Assembly: GCA_950097015.1 (NCBI GenBank)
Contig: CATNEN010000026.1
Coordinates: 1,282,001 to 1,346,000, forward strand
DNA from: Macrostomum hystrix
Taxonomy: Eukaryota; Platyhelminthes; Macrostomidae
Direction: 5' to 3'
DNA length: 64,000 bases
Part shown: positions 57,301 through 64,000 of the stretch, one piece after another
Position numbering within the stretch: position 1 is the first letter of the stretch
Layout of the letters: each line of letters begins with the position of its first letter
Notes under the pieces: model-generated
Seen by the model: the letters and a program-made list of their open reading frames with translations, nothing else
Databases searched by the model: none
What the model was told of the DNA's origin: nothing
Translations under genes and position numbers: made by a program

Positions 57301-60300
57301 ATCCGAACAAACTGATTCTTACCAGAATCCCAACAAACTGATTCTTCCCAGAATCCCAACAAACTGATTCTTACCAGAATCCCAACAAACTGATTCTTAC
57401 CAGAATCCCAACAAACTGATTCTTACCAGAGTCCCAACAAACTGATTCTTACCAGAATCCCAACAAACTGATTCTTACCAGAATCCCAACAAACTGATCC
57501 TTCCCAGAATCCCAACAAACTGATTCTTACCAGAATCCCAACAAACTGATTCTTACCAGAATTCCAACAAACTGATTCTTACCAGAATCCCAACAAACTG
57601 ATTCTTCCCAGAATCCCAACAAACTGATTCTTACCAGAATCCCAACAAACTGATTCTTCCCAGAATCCCAACAAACTGATTCTTACCAGAATCCCAACAA
57701 ACAGATTCTTACCAGAATCCCAACAAACTTATTCTTACCAGAATCCCAACAAACTGATCCTCCCCAGAATCCCAACAAACTGATCCTTCCCAGAATCCCA
57801 ACAAACGGATTCTTACCAGAATCCCAACAAACTGATTCTTACCAGAATCCCAACAAACTGATTCTTACCAGAATCCCAACAAACTGATTCTTACCAGAAT
57901 CCCAACAAACTGATCCTTCCCAGAATCCCAACAAATTGATTCTTACCAGAATCCCAACAAACTGATTCTTACCAGAATCCGAACAAACTGATTCTTACCA
58001 GAATCCCAACAAACTGATTCTTACCAGAATCCCAACAAACTGATCCTTACCAGAATCCCAACAAACTGATTCTTACCAGAATTCCAACAAACTGATTCTT
58101 ACCAGAATCCCAAAAAACAGATTCTTACCAGAATCCCAACAAACTGATTCTTCCCAGAATCCCAACAAACTGATTCTTACCAGAATCCCAACAAACTGAT
58201 TCTTACCAGAATCCCAACAAACTGATTCTTACCAGAATCCCAACAAACTGATTCTTACCAGAATCCTAACAAACTGATTCTTCCAAGAATCCCAACAACC
58301 TGATTATCATTAAAATCGCAAACTGATGCAACCTAAAGTCCTTAGAAAAGTTCTCACCAGAAAAGTTTTCTTCAGAATTAGTAAAATTTCGATTCAGTGA
58401 AAAAATCTGGATTCTTTGATCTCTGGGTTGGAATTGAATTTTCCGCTTCGTAAAAGCAAAATAGATTTTTTGGCAGCAAATTGAAGATATTTTCATTTTT
58501 GTAGATTGCCTTTCATAATTAATGAATTTCACTAAAATAGTTTAATATCAGCTTGATTATGTTTTCCATTTCACTGCTCTACTTATTAAATCGATTTTTT
58601 TAAATGGAAAATTCAAGGTAAGTCAGTGTAACAAATTTCAGTGTCGGGATAAAAGTCTGAAAAAACCAAATTGATTGGCAGTTGCGAATCTCACCAGCTA
58701 GTACAGTGCAGTTGCGATTCCAGCTATAATTCCTGCTCCAATGTCTCTTGGAGCCCGGCTGCAATACTAGCAGCCATGATTCTTGCTGCGATTCTAGCCA
58801 TGATTCTTGCTGCGATTCTAGCTATGACTCTTGCTGCGATTCTAGCCATGATTCTTGCTGCGATTCTAGCTATGACTCTTGCTGCGATTCTAGCTATGAC
58901 TCTTGCTGCGATTCTAGCTATGACTCTTGCTGCGATTCTAGCTATGACTCTTGCTGCGATTCTAGTTATGACTCTTGCTGCGATTCTAGCTATGACTCTT
59001 GCTGCGATTCTAGCTATGACTCTTGCTGCGATTCTAGCTATGACTCTTGCTGCGATTCTAGTTATGACTCTTGCTGCGATTCTAGCTATGACTCTTGCTG
59101 CAATTCTAGCTATGACTCTTGCTGTGATTCTAGATATGACTCTTGCTGCGATTCTAGCTATGACTCTTGCTGCGATTCTAGCTATGACTCTTGCTGCGAT
59201 TCTAGCTATGACTCTTGCTGCGATTCTAGTTATGACTCTTGCTGCGATTCTAGCTATGACTCTTGCTGCGATTCTAGTTATGACTCTTGCTGCGATTCTA
59301 GCTATGACTCTTGCTGCGATTCTAGATATGACTCTTGCTTCGATTCTAGCTAGCCCCCATTCTCACCAGCTGTTTATCCTGCTCGAAGCCGAACACTCGG
59401 CAGTCAAGAAATCGCTCATCCGGGCTCCACGAGTCGCTCATCTTCTTGCGCAACTCGTCAGCAAACTCCTTCGGCAACTGCTGCTGCTGCTGTTGGCCAA
59501 GAAGGCACTGCATGGTTCGCTGCACAAGGCAGTAGCGCCTGAACCAGGCCCACTTGGCGGCGCAGGGTGCCCGGTCCAGATTGCTATCGCAGGCCAGGCC
59601 GCAGAGGACAATTAGGAATGGACTGTGCATCAGCTGCTTGCCAGAGCGCACGCAGGCCTCTTCAAATTCGTACTGGCGAGACAGCATGTCCGGCAGGGTG
59701 CGCAGCAGCGACTGTGCAGGCGACTCGCGAACGAACTAAATACGAATTCGTGTTTTAAAAATGAGCGTTCTAATTGGAAGTTGCCTCATTTAATGAGTTT
59801 GTCTCTTACATGTATTTCCTCAATCAGGGATTCCCTCGTTCGGGTATTCCTAATTTAGGATTTCCCTTTTGGGTTTTTCTTTCAGGGATTCCCCATTTCA
59901 GGGATTCCCCCTATCGGGGATTCCCCAATAGGGGATTCCCCTTTCAAAAATTCCCCCGTTCAGAGATTCCCTTTCAGGGACACCCTTTTCAGGGATTCCG
60001 CCTTTCAGGGATTAAGATTATATTTAGATATTCTTTAGAGATTTAGGAATGAACTTTAAAGGTTCTCATGTCAAACTCTGAAAAAACCGTTTTACCTCAC
60101 TGCCGGTTTTCTGCAAGCCGCGCACCAGTGCGCGCAGCATGTGCAGCGCCCACATGCGCTGATCGGCTGTGAGTGAGTTCAACTGAGCCGTGGCGCCCAA
60201 AGCTGCGGCCAATCGTCCCGCAGAGATAGGCGACAGATTGGTCATGACAGCGGCCGCGGCAGGCGTCGGCGGAACCAGACGACGAAGCAGGCGCTGAGCC

Positions 60301-61955
60301 ATGCGAATGCAGGGCCGGTTCAGGACGCAGGCGTCGCTCAGAACTAGTACTGGAGTAGACGATGGCATGGTCGGGTGTACGGTGAATCGCCAGCCCCAGC
60401 CGTTAACGGACAAGTCGGAGGTGAACTTCCAGGCTAACTCGTTGCCGGGTACTTTGATCTCCTGGGACCAATCGGACCATTCCCGACCGGATCTGACAGC
60501 CACAATGCGACCGGCGCCATCCAATATGGCTAGCGGATCGTGCCGCTTCTCAGTTGAGCACTGCCTGTCGAATTCCACAGTGAGCATCTCGGCGCCCGGA
60601 ATGCAGACAACGCCAGAGAGACTGCAGTCGTCAGGGTAGGGATGCGGACTCTCCTGTACCACGGCTGCCGGACGGCGCCTCTGGCCGGCTAAGTCGGTAT
60701 CAGCCGAGGCCGCCTCCAGTTCGTTAACGCAGGCGTCGATGAGTAGGCCGGCTACGCGTTGATTGGCGTCAGCGAGTTGTTCGAGTTTTTCGGCTAGGCG
60801 ACGCGCCGACGACGCTTGGGCAATGGCTGAATTGGCGGCGTCGATCGGCGGCGTTGGCGTTGAAGACGGAGCAGAGGCGACTCGATCGCAGATGGCCAAT
60901 TTGAGTAGGCTGAGCAGCTGAGAAATGCCGCCTGGAGTTAGCAGACGCGGCTGGGAATCTTTCTCCATGGCCTCGCCTTCGCCCTCGCCCTTGGCTTCGG
61001 CTACGGCTACGACCTGACCAGCGTCGGCGGGCAACGTTGGCGATTGTTCTTCAACTGGCGTGGCTTCTAATGAGGATTCTACCTGTGTGATAGATGACAA
61101 TCTAATGATTAATGGGATTTACGCTTTTCGCACGAGACACACCAGGGTTTGAGATCCTTGCATTACAGGTCCTGGGCTCAAACCCACAGGGTGAGTAGGG
61201 TTCCAAACTCTTGCATCATAGGTCCCGAGTTCGATCCCCAAGTGTACCAAAGAATCAGCAATGATAACAACCTCCGCGTGAGTCGGCGAACCGGCCGGCA
61301 ATTCCAATTGAATATCGTCGATGCTGGTCAGCGCGCCACCGTCAAGGTTCTCCAAGGTCTCGGAGCGAGGTGGCGGCGGCGGTGGCGGCGGCGGCAGCAG
61401 CGTAGACGGCGATGGCGATGGTGGAGCTGCGGCTTCCGCTGCGAGCGCCGCCTCGACGCTCAGGCAGTCGATGGCGGCCGAGCGGGCCAGGCGGAGCAGG
61501 CGAGCTTGCAGCAGGCAGGCGAGGGCGTCACGTTTGTCGGCCAGCCGGCGAGCGCTCAATGTCACCCGGCTAAGCGACGGTCGAGTTGACGAGGTCGATG
61601 AAGTTGATGACGGCTTCCCGTCCGCAGTGACATTGGCGGCAGTCGCCGGCGATGCGGTCTCGAACGCGTCGCGCTCCCAGGCGTCCATGGCGAAGCTGCG
61701 ACCAAGCGGGTCGCGCTCGACAGCGAACGGCACCGGCTCGTGGACCGGCGCCGATGCGGCAGCGGCTGCGGCGGCCGCAGCTGCGGCCTGGCCGAAATCG
61801 GCGAGAGTCCAGGCGACGCTGTGCGAACTTCCGCAGGCGACCCTCGTGACGCGATAGCCATCGAGGCCCTGGACTAGGCAGGGACGGCGATTGACGGTGG
61901 TGGAACCGTTGCCCTGCTGGCCGTGATCGTTGTCGCCCCAGGCGTAGACTTGGCC
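44979..61955 (-). CDS. HERC2: HERC2, giant HECT E3 ubiquitin ligase, C-terminal ten exons
   Basis: Ten minus-strand exons join in phase into 4896 bp, about 1631 residues plus stop. They match human HERC2 from the end of its second RCC1-like domain (about residue 3290) to the C-terminus. HERC2 transfers ubiquitin in the nucleus and cytoplasm and acts in DNA-damage and centrosome pathways. Seen in order: the last RLD2 blade ([22 protein letters not shown]), a variable linker, a conserved module ([20 protein letters not shown]), RLD3 with repeated WGWG/YTWG blades, and the HECT domain with catalytic Cys codon TGC at 45855-45853 ([10 protein letters not shown]). The tail is Ser-rich and Ala-rich, not acidic as in human. 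No stop or frameshift is present. Exons for the first two thirds lie beyond 64000. Confidence 0.95.
45340..45829 (-). repeat. HERC2 intron with ~16-18-bp array
   Basis: On the plus strand about 18 units built on CAATCCCACTCCCTATCAAT occupy 45480-45800. They are irregular in length (14-18 bp and longer) and drift towards CTCACCCCCTAT at the end. Confidence 0.8.
45830..46584 (-). CDS. HERC2: HERC2 HECT exon with catalytic cysteine
   Basis: 755 bp: [99 protein letters not shown] and [16 protein letters not shown]. The Cys in YTCFFLL is the thioester residue of HECT ligases. The donor splits the final Arg codon (AG/GTGAGA). Confidence 0.97.
46585..46866 (-). repeat. HERC2 intron with short GTGCTCAAACT array
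   Basis: On the plus strand irregular units of 9-12 bp, GTGCTCAAACT and GTGCTCGAAGT, run from about 46655 to 46862. They abut the donor of the neighbouring exon. Confidence 0.82.
46867..47116 (-). CDS. HERC2: HERC2 HECT N-lobe start exon
   Basis: 250 bp: [51 protein letters not shown] and APAKDCM. It matches human [20 protein letters not shown] and GGYSESIAEICEEL. The acceptor is CTCAAAG and the donor ATG/GTGAGC. Confidence 0.95.
47117..47717 (-). repeat. HERC2 intron with 22-bp minisatellite
   Basis: On the plus strand about 19 units of 22 bp, core GTCTTTCACCTGTTATCCCG, lie at 47205-47635. GGTGT and GGCGT versions cluster in blocks. Confidence 0.9.
47718..47842 (-). CDS. HERC2: HERC2 exon between RLD3 and HECT
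   Basis: 125 bp: [37 protein letters not shown] and IEVN. It matches human [20 protein letters not shown] and VELNR. Acceptor ATTCCAG, donor AACAG/GTGAGG. Confidence 0.95.
47843..48761 (-). other. HERC2 intron with SINE-like repeat, no array
   Basis: About 920 bp holding the dispersed repeat copy B (48128-48430) on the plus strand, plus unique sequence. No minisatellite and no exon are visible. Confidence 0.6.
48128..48430 (+). repeat. Dispersed SINE-like repeat, copy B
   Basis: CTGTTCAGTCCATGGACTGG (48205-48224), TCCTGCTAAAGGACACAAAA and GGGGATCGAAGC recur in the order seen at 19505-19690. The ...GGACACAA...ATCGAA layout is common in invertebrate tRNA-related SINEs. Copy B is longer at its 5' side. 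Confidence 0.5.
48762..49348 (-). CDS. HERC2: HERC2 RLD3 exon, last blades
   Basis: 587 bp: [61 protein letters not shown] and [11 protein letters not shown], then the post-RLD segment [20 protein letters not shown]. Human equivalents are near identical. Acceptor CCACAG (phase 1 in), donor CAG/GTGAGT. Confidence 0.96.
49723..50317. mobile_element. Non-autonomous hAT element with internal minisatellite
   Basis: A 595 bp element with ends CAGGGGTCGGCAAACT and AGTTTGCCTACCCCTG, a 16 bp terminal inverted repeat with one mismatch. It is flanked by perfect 8 bp duplications TCTTAACC (49715-49722 and 50318-50325), the hAT signature. Subterminal GCGGCCC motifs occur at both ends in inverted orientation. 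The interior is replaced by a 16 bp minisatellite. No transposase is encoded. Confidence 0.92.
49815..50235. repeat. 16-bp minisatellite inside the hAT element
   Basis: About 26 units of 16 bp, TCTCCCGTGTCTAATC or the CTCATC form, lie between the two subterminal regions of the element. Confidence 0.92.
50705..51090. repeat. ~21-bp minisatellite
   Basis: About 18 diverged units near 21 bp, core CATGACCAACTTACACTATT, with CACCATCA and CATCGCA variants. Confidence 0.85.
51970..52860. repeat. 15-bp minisatellite with TGAGTCA in most units
   Basis: About 59 units of exactly 15 bp, GGGTCATTGAGTCAC, with TGAGTCCC and TGAGGCAC variants. Spacing is perfect, so four of the six frames are open; this is an artefact, not a gene. 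Confidence 0.93.
52875..53073 (-). CDS. HERC2: HERC2 RLD3 exon
   Basis: 199 bp: [40 protein letters not shown] and [19 protein letters not shown]. Human has [20 protein letters not shown] and [19 protein letters not shown]. The phase-1 donor GAAG/GTGAGG supplies the first base of the next Gly codon. Confidence 0.96.
53074..53348 (-). repeat. Short HERC2 intron with three GATACATATCGGC copies
   Basis: At 53128-53210 on the plus strand three imperfect copies of ATACATATCGGCAAAAAA occur about 34-40 bp apart. This may be an array at its earliest stage. Confidence 0.7.
53349..53903 (-). CDS. HERC2: HERC2 RLD3 first-blades exon
   Basis: 185 codons, phase 0: [69 protein letters not shown] and LYTWGK. 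It matches human [20 protein letters not shown] and [20 protein letters not shown]. Acceptor CACCCAG, donor AAG/GTGAAG. Confidence 0.96.
54080..55210. repeat. Polypyrimidine 21-bp minisatellite, two subfamilies
   Basis: Units at 54080-54545 are CTTCTCCAATCTCCCCCTAC; from 54545 they become CTTCTCCCATCTCTCCCCTC, both 21 bp long. The plus strand is almost pure pyrimidine. The right half is nearly perfect, with only occasional GCCC changes. Confidence 0.93.
55700..56430. repeat. 21-bp minisatellite
   Basis: About 34 units of 21 bp, GATAGTTCATGCTCTCCCCT plus C. GACAATTCA and GATAATTCA variants are ordered in repeating blocks. Confidence 0.92.
56695..57120. repeat. ~23-26-bp array with CAGCAGCAGAGAACCAATGT
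   Basis: About 18 units with core CAGCAGCAGAGAACCAATGT and a C run of variable length. An AACAGCAGAG form and a CAGCACAGAG form cluster. The core matches the reverse complement of the 62150-63655 array. Confidence 0.9.
57255..58300. repeat. 26-bp minisatellite
   Basis: About 40 units of 26 bp, core AGAATCCCAACAAACTGATT. The TTCTTACC form is commonest, with TTCTTCCC and TCCTTCCC variants. Confidence 0.92.
58760..59350. repeat. 24-bp minisatellite
   Basis: About 24 units of 24 bp, core ATGACTCTTGCTGCGATTCT. It is open in more than one frame because the unit is a multiple of three, but the variation (GCT, GCC, GTT, GAT) changes residues and no splice or start context supports coding. Confidence 0.9.
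59367..59735 (-). CDS. HERC2: HERC2 linker exon before RLD3
   Basis: 123 codons, phase 0: ALQRQFEYE-like [52 protein letters not shown], then a Gln run and [13 protein letters not shown]. It matches human GGKQLLHSPFFKVLVALACD and [13 protein letters not shown]. Acceptor TATTTAG, donor CTG/GTGAGA. Confidence 0.94.
59736..60095 (-). repeat. HERC2 intron with irregular GGGATTCCC array
   Basis: At 59825-60015 on the plus strand about ten irregular units share GGGATTCCC and TTTCAGGGATTCC. Lengths vary between about 15 and 20 bp. The remainder is unique. Confidence 0.8.
60096..61082 (-). CDS. HERC2: HERC2 linker exon with conserved module
   Basis: 329 codons, phase 0. A variable Ala/Glu/Pro-rich lead is followed by [69 protein letters not shown] and [16 protein letters not shown]. 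These correspond to human [36 protein letters not shown] and [12 protein letters not shown]. Acceptor CACACAG, donor GAG/GTAAAA. Confidence 0.95.
61083..61247 (-). repeat. Short HERC2 intron containing two tRNA-like copies
   Basis: On the plus strand two adjacent copies of about 50 bp (61144-61190 and 61197-61247) share GGGTTYSARAYYCTTGCAT and AGGTCCYGRGYTC. The second carries a box B, GAGTTCGATCCC. The inferred donor of the neighbouring minus-strand exon (GTACAC, at 61247) lies at the end of the second copy. Confidence 0.55.
61248..61955 (-). CDS. HERC2: HERC2 exon: end of RLD2 and variable linker
   Basis: 236 codons, phase 0: [46 protein letters not shown] and [15 protein letters not shown]. 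Human reads [20 protein letters not shown] and HEPVLFQTARDPLG. Then comes a poorly conserved Ala/Pro-rich linker ending VVIIADSL. The acceptor TTTTCCAG is strong. The 3' border was chosen for phase and for IIADSL against human IIAETM. Confidence 0.85.
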
Positions 61956-63660
61956 CTGGAAAATAAAACATAACTTTCCTTTTTTCCTCCAATATACTAA
62001 AATTCAAAACTAATTTCTATATATAGGAGAAATTTATTTTCTCCCGAACGGCTCAACCGATTTTCACTATTTCTTCACCAAAAGATTCCAAATATGGGGA
62101 CAATTTTACACCTATTTTTATTAAGGTAATTACTTCAGGGAATTACTTCTCTGCTGCTAGGGGGCGGAATTAGTTCTCTGCTGCTGGGAGGAATTAGTTC
62201 TTTGCAGCTTCGGGGGAATTAGTTCTCTACTGCTGGGAGGAATTAGTTCTCTGCTCCTGGGGGGAATTAGTTCTCTGCTGCTGGGAGGAATTAGTTCTCT
62301 GCTGCTGGGAGGAATTAGTTCTCTGCTGCTGGGAGGAATTAGTTCTCTGCTGCTGGGAGGAATTAGTTCTCTGCTGCTGGGAGGAATTAGTTCTCTGCTG
62401 CTGGGGGGAATTAGTTCTCTGCTGCTGGGGGGGGGAATTAGTTCTCTGCTGCTGGGGGGGACTTAGTTCTCTGCTGCTGGGGGGAATTAGTTCTCTGCTG
62501 CTGGGAGGAATTAGTTCTCTGCTGCTGGAAGGAATTAGTTCTCTGCTGCTGGGAGGAATTAGTTCTTTGCAGCTTCGGGGGAATTAGTTCTTTGCTGCTG
62601 GGAGGAATTAGTTCTCTGCTGCTGGGAGGAATTAGTTCTCTGCTCCTGGGGGAAATTAGTTCTCTGCTGCTGGGAGGAATTAGTTCTCTGCTGCTGGGAG
62701 GAATTAGTTCTTTGCTGCTGGGGGAATTAGTTCTTTGCTGCTGGGAGGAATTAGTTCTCTGCTCCTGGGGGAAATTAGTTCTCTGCTGCTGGGAGGAATT
62801 AGTTCTCTGCTGCTGGGAGGAATTAGTTCTCTGCTGCTGGGAGGAATTAGTTCTCTGCTGCTGGGAGGAATTAGTTCTCTGCTGCTGGGGGGGGGGAATT
62901 AGTTCTCTGCTGCTGGGGGGGACTTAGTTCTCTGCTGCTGGGGGGAATTAGTTCTCTGCTGCTGGGAGGAATTAGTTCTCTGCTGCTGGAAGGAATTAGT
63001 TCTCTGCTGCTGGGAGGAATTAGTTCTTTGCAGCTTCGGGGGAATTAGTTCTTTGCTGCTGGGAGGAATTAGTTCTCTGCTGCTGGGAGGAATTAGTTCT
63101 CTGCTGCTGGGAGGAATTAGTTCTTTGCAGCTTCGGGGGAATTAGTTCTTTGCTGCTGGGAGGAATTAGTTCTCTGCTGCTGGGAGGAATTAGTTCTTTG
63201 CTGCTGGTGGGGGGGAATTAGTTCTCTGCTGCTGGGGGGAATTAGTTCTCTGCTGCTGGGGGGGGGAATTAGTTCTCTGCTGCTGGGGGGGGAATTAGTT
63301 CTCTGCTGCTGGGGGGGGGAATTAGTTCTCTGCTGCTGGGGGGAAATTAGTTCTCTGCTGCTGGGGGGGGGGAATTAGTTCTCTGCTGCTGGGGGGGAAT
63401 TAGTTCTCTGCTGCTGGGGGGGAATTACTTCTCTGCTGCTGGGGGGGGAATTAGTTCTCTGCTGCTGGGGGGGAATTAGTTCTCTGCTGCTGGGGGGGGG
63501 AATTAGTTCTCTGCTGCTGGGGGGGGAATTAGTTCTCTGCTGCTGGGGGGGGAATTAGTTCTCTGCTGCTGGGGGGGAATTAGTTCTCTGCTGCTGGGGA
63601 GAATTAGGGGGGAATTAGTTCTCTGCTGCTGGGGGGAATTAGTTCTCTCAGACTAAGTGT
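61956..63660 (-). repeat. HERC2 intron with ~24-bp array and variable G runs
   Basis: About 64 units, core GAATTAGTTCTCTGCTGCTG, lie at 62150-63655 on the plus strand. The linking G run varies from about three to nine, so unit length drifts from 21 to 27 bp, with a GAGG form between. A GCAGCTTCGG variant marks block boundaries near 62200, 62572, 63032 and 63130, consistent with duplicated blocks. Confidence 0.92.
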
Positions 63661-64000
63661 CTATTAAGCTGAGTTGTAACTAAAGTAAGTTACTTGCGTA
63701 ATTTTGCCCCAATGGGGCTCTTGCTGTACAGACTGGATGTCTCAGAATGTATTCAAAGTCAGACTAACTATTTGTGTATTTAGTGAGAATTCTAATTCTC
63801 GTTGAATCGCAATCACGTATATTCGCAACCAGGGAAATTAATACTGACGAAATGAGTTTTTGTTTTCGTTTGCTTTCAGGTGTGTTTTGTCCTTCTGTAT
63901 TACACAAGATGTTTTCTGTGAACAGTAGTGCCCCCCAAGGGGGGCTTAGTGTGCTAGTTAGTTTACTATATTCGACTACGCGACAGACTTATATTGGTAA
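63661..64000. other. Right-edge unique sequence
   Basis: Non-repetitive sequence inside the HERC2 intron. No preceding HERC2 exon is recognisable here, so the next exon lies beyond the window. Confidence 0.5.

Larger units (their letters stand above)
53904..59366 (-). other. Large HERC2 intron with five arrays
   Basis: 5.5 kb containing arrays at 54080-55210, 55700-56430, 56695-57120, 57255-58300 and 58760-59350. Unique spacers lie at 55211-55700 and 58301-58760. No exon is visible in the spacers. Confidence 0.7.

Noticed and set aside
58671..59615. Plus-strand 314-codon Ala/Met/Leu repeat frame
   Set aside because: A 24 bp array with residue-changing variation whose frame runs antisense into a HERC2 exon. 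No signal peptide or dibasic sites, unlike the FDPLIM gene.

Overview
This is nuclear DNA from an animal. Genes are split by introns with GT-AG borders, and the encoded proteins (CNOT1, HERC2) are metazoan in architecture. The Helitron, the hAT-type MITEs, the tRNA-like repeats and an apparent multi-copy peptide prohormone fit a spiralian invertebrate. A free-living flatworm is my best guess, at low confidence, because nothing in the window is diagnostic of species.

Layout. Positions 1-1052 are the 3' end of a Helitron (helicase C-terminus, terminal hairpin, CTAG end) with a hAT MITE nested inside. Positions 1587-2716 hold the last three exons of an unrecognised plus-strand gene with an acidic tail. 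Positions 4006-28005 hold a complete 14-exon plus-strand CNOT1, the scaffold of the CCR4-NOT deadenylase; all exon phases close and give about 2640 residues. Positions 28006-44978 are mostly tandem arrays, but they enclose a short plus-strand gene. That gene has a signal-peptide exon (36699-36773), a 4.7 kb intron, and a second exon (41455-42144) encoding 26 copies of FDPLIM separated by dibasic KR sites. It reads as a neuropeptide prohormone of about 254 residues, with a plausible CCAAT/GC/TATA promoter at 34906-34988. Positions 44979-61955 on the minus strand hold the last ten exons of HERC2 (end of RLD2, linker, RLD3, HECT domain with its catalytic cysteine, Ser-rich tail); the earlier exons lie beyond position 64000.

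The most striking property is repeat content. By my count about 34 minisatellite arrays (units 11-46 bp) cover roughly 28 kb, about 45% of the window. Nearly every intron of CNOT1 and HERC2 has its own private array, and several arrays share a GGGATTC/AATCCC core. These arrays produce many long open frames (the longest about 870 codons) that I do not regard as genes. The one array I do call coding, FDPLIM, is set apart by a splice acceptor, a dibasic cleavage pattern, a matched signal-peptide exon, and variation seen only at third codon positions.

Functionally, CNOT1 (mRNA decay) and HERC2 (ubiquitin ligation) are housekeeping genes in convergent orientation; I see no operon-like relation. 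All exon borders were read by eye from protein similarity recalled for the human orthologues plus splice consensus. None was confirmed by transcript data.
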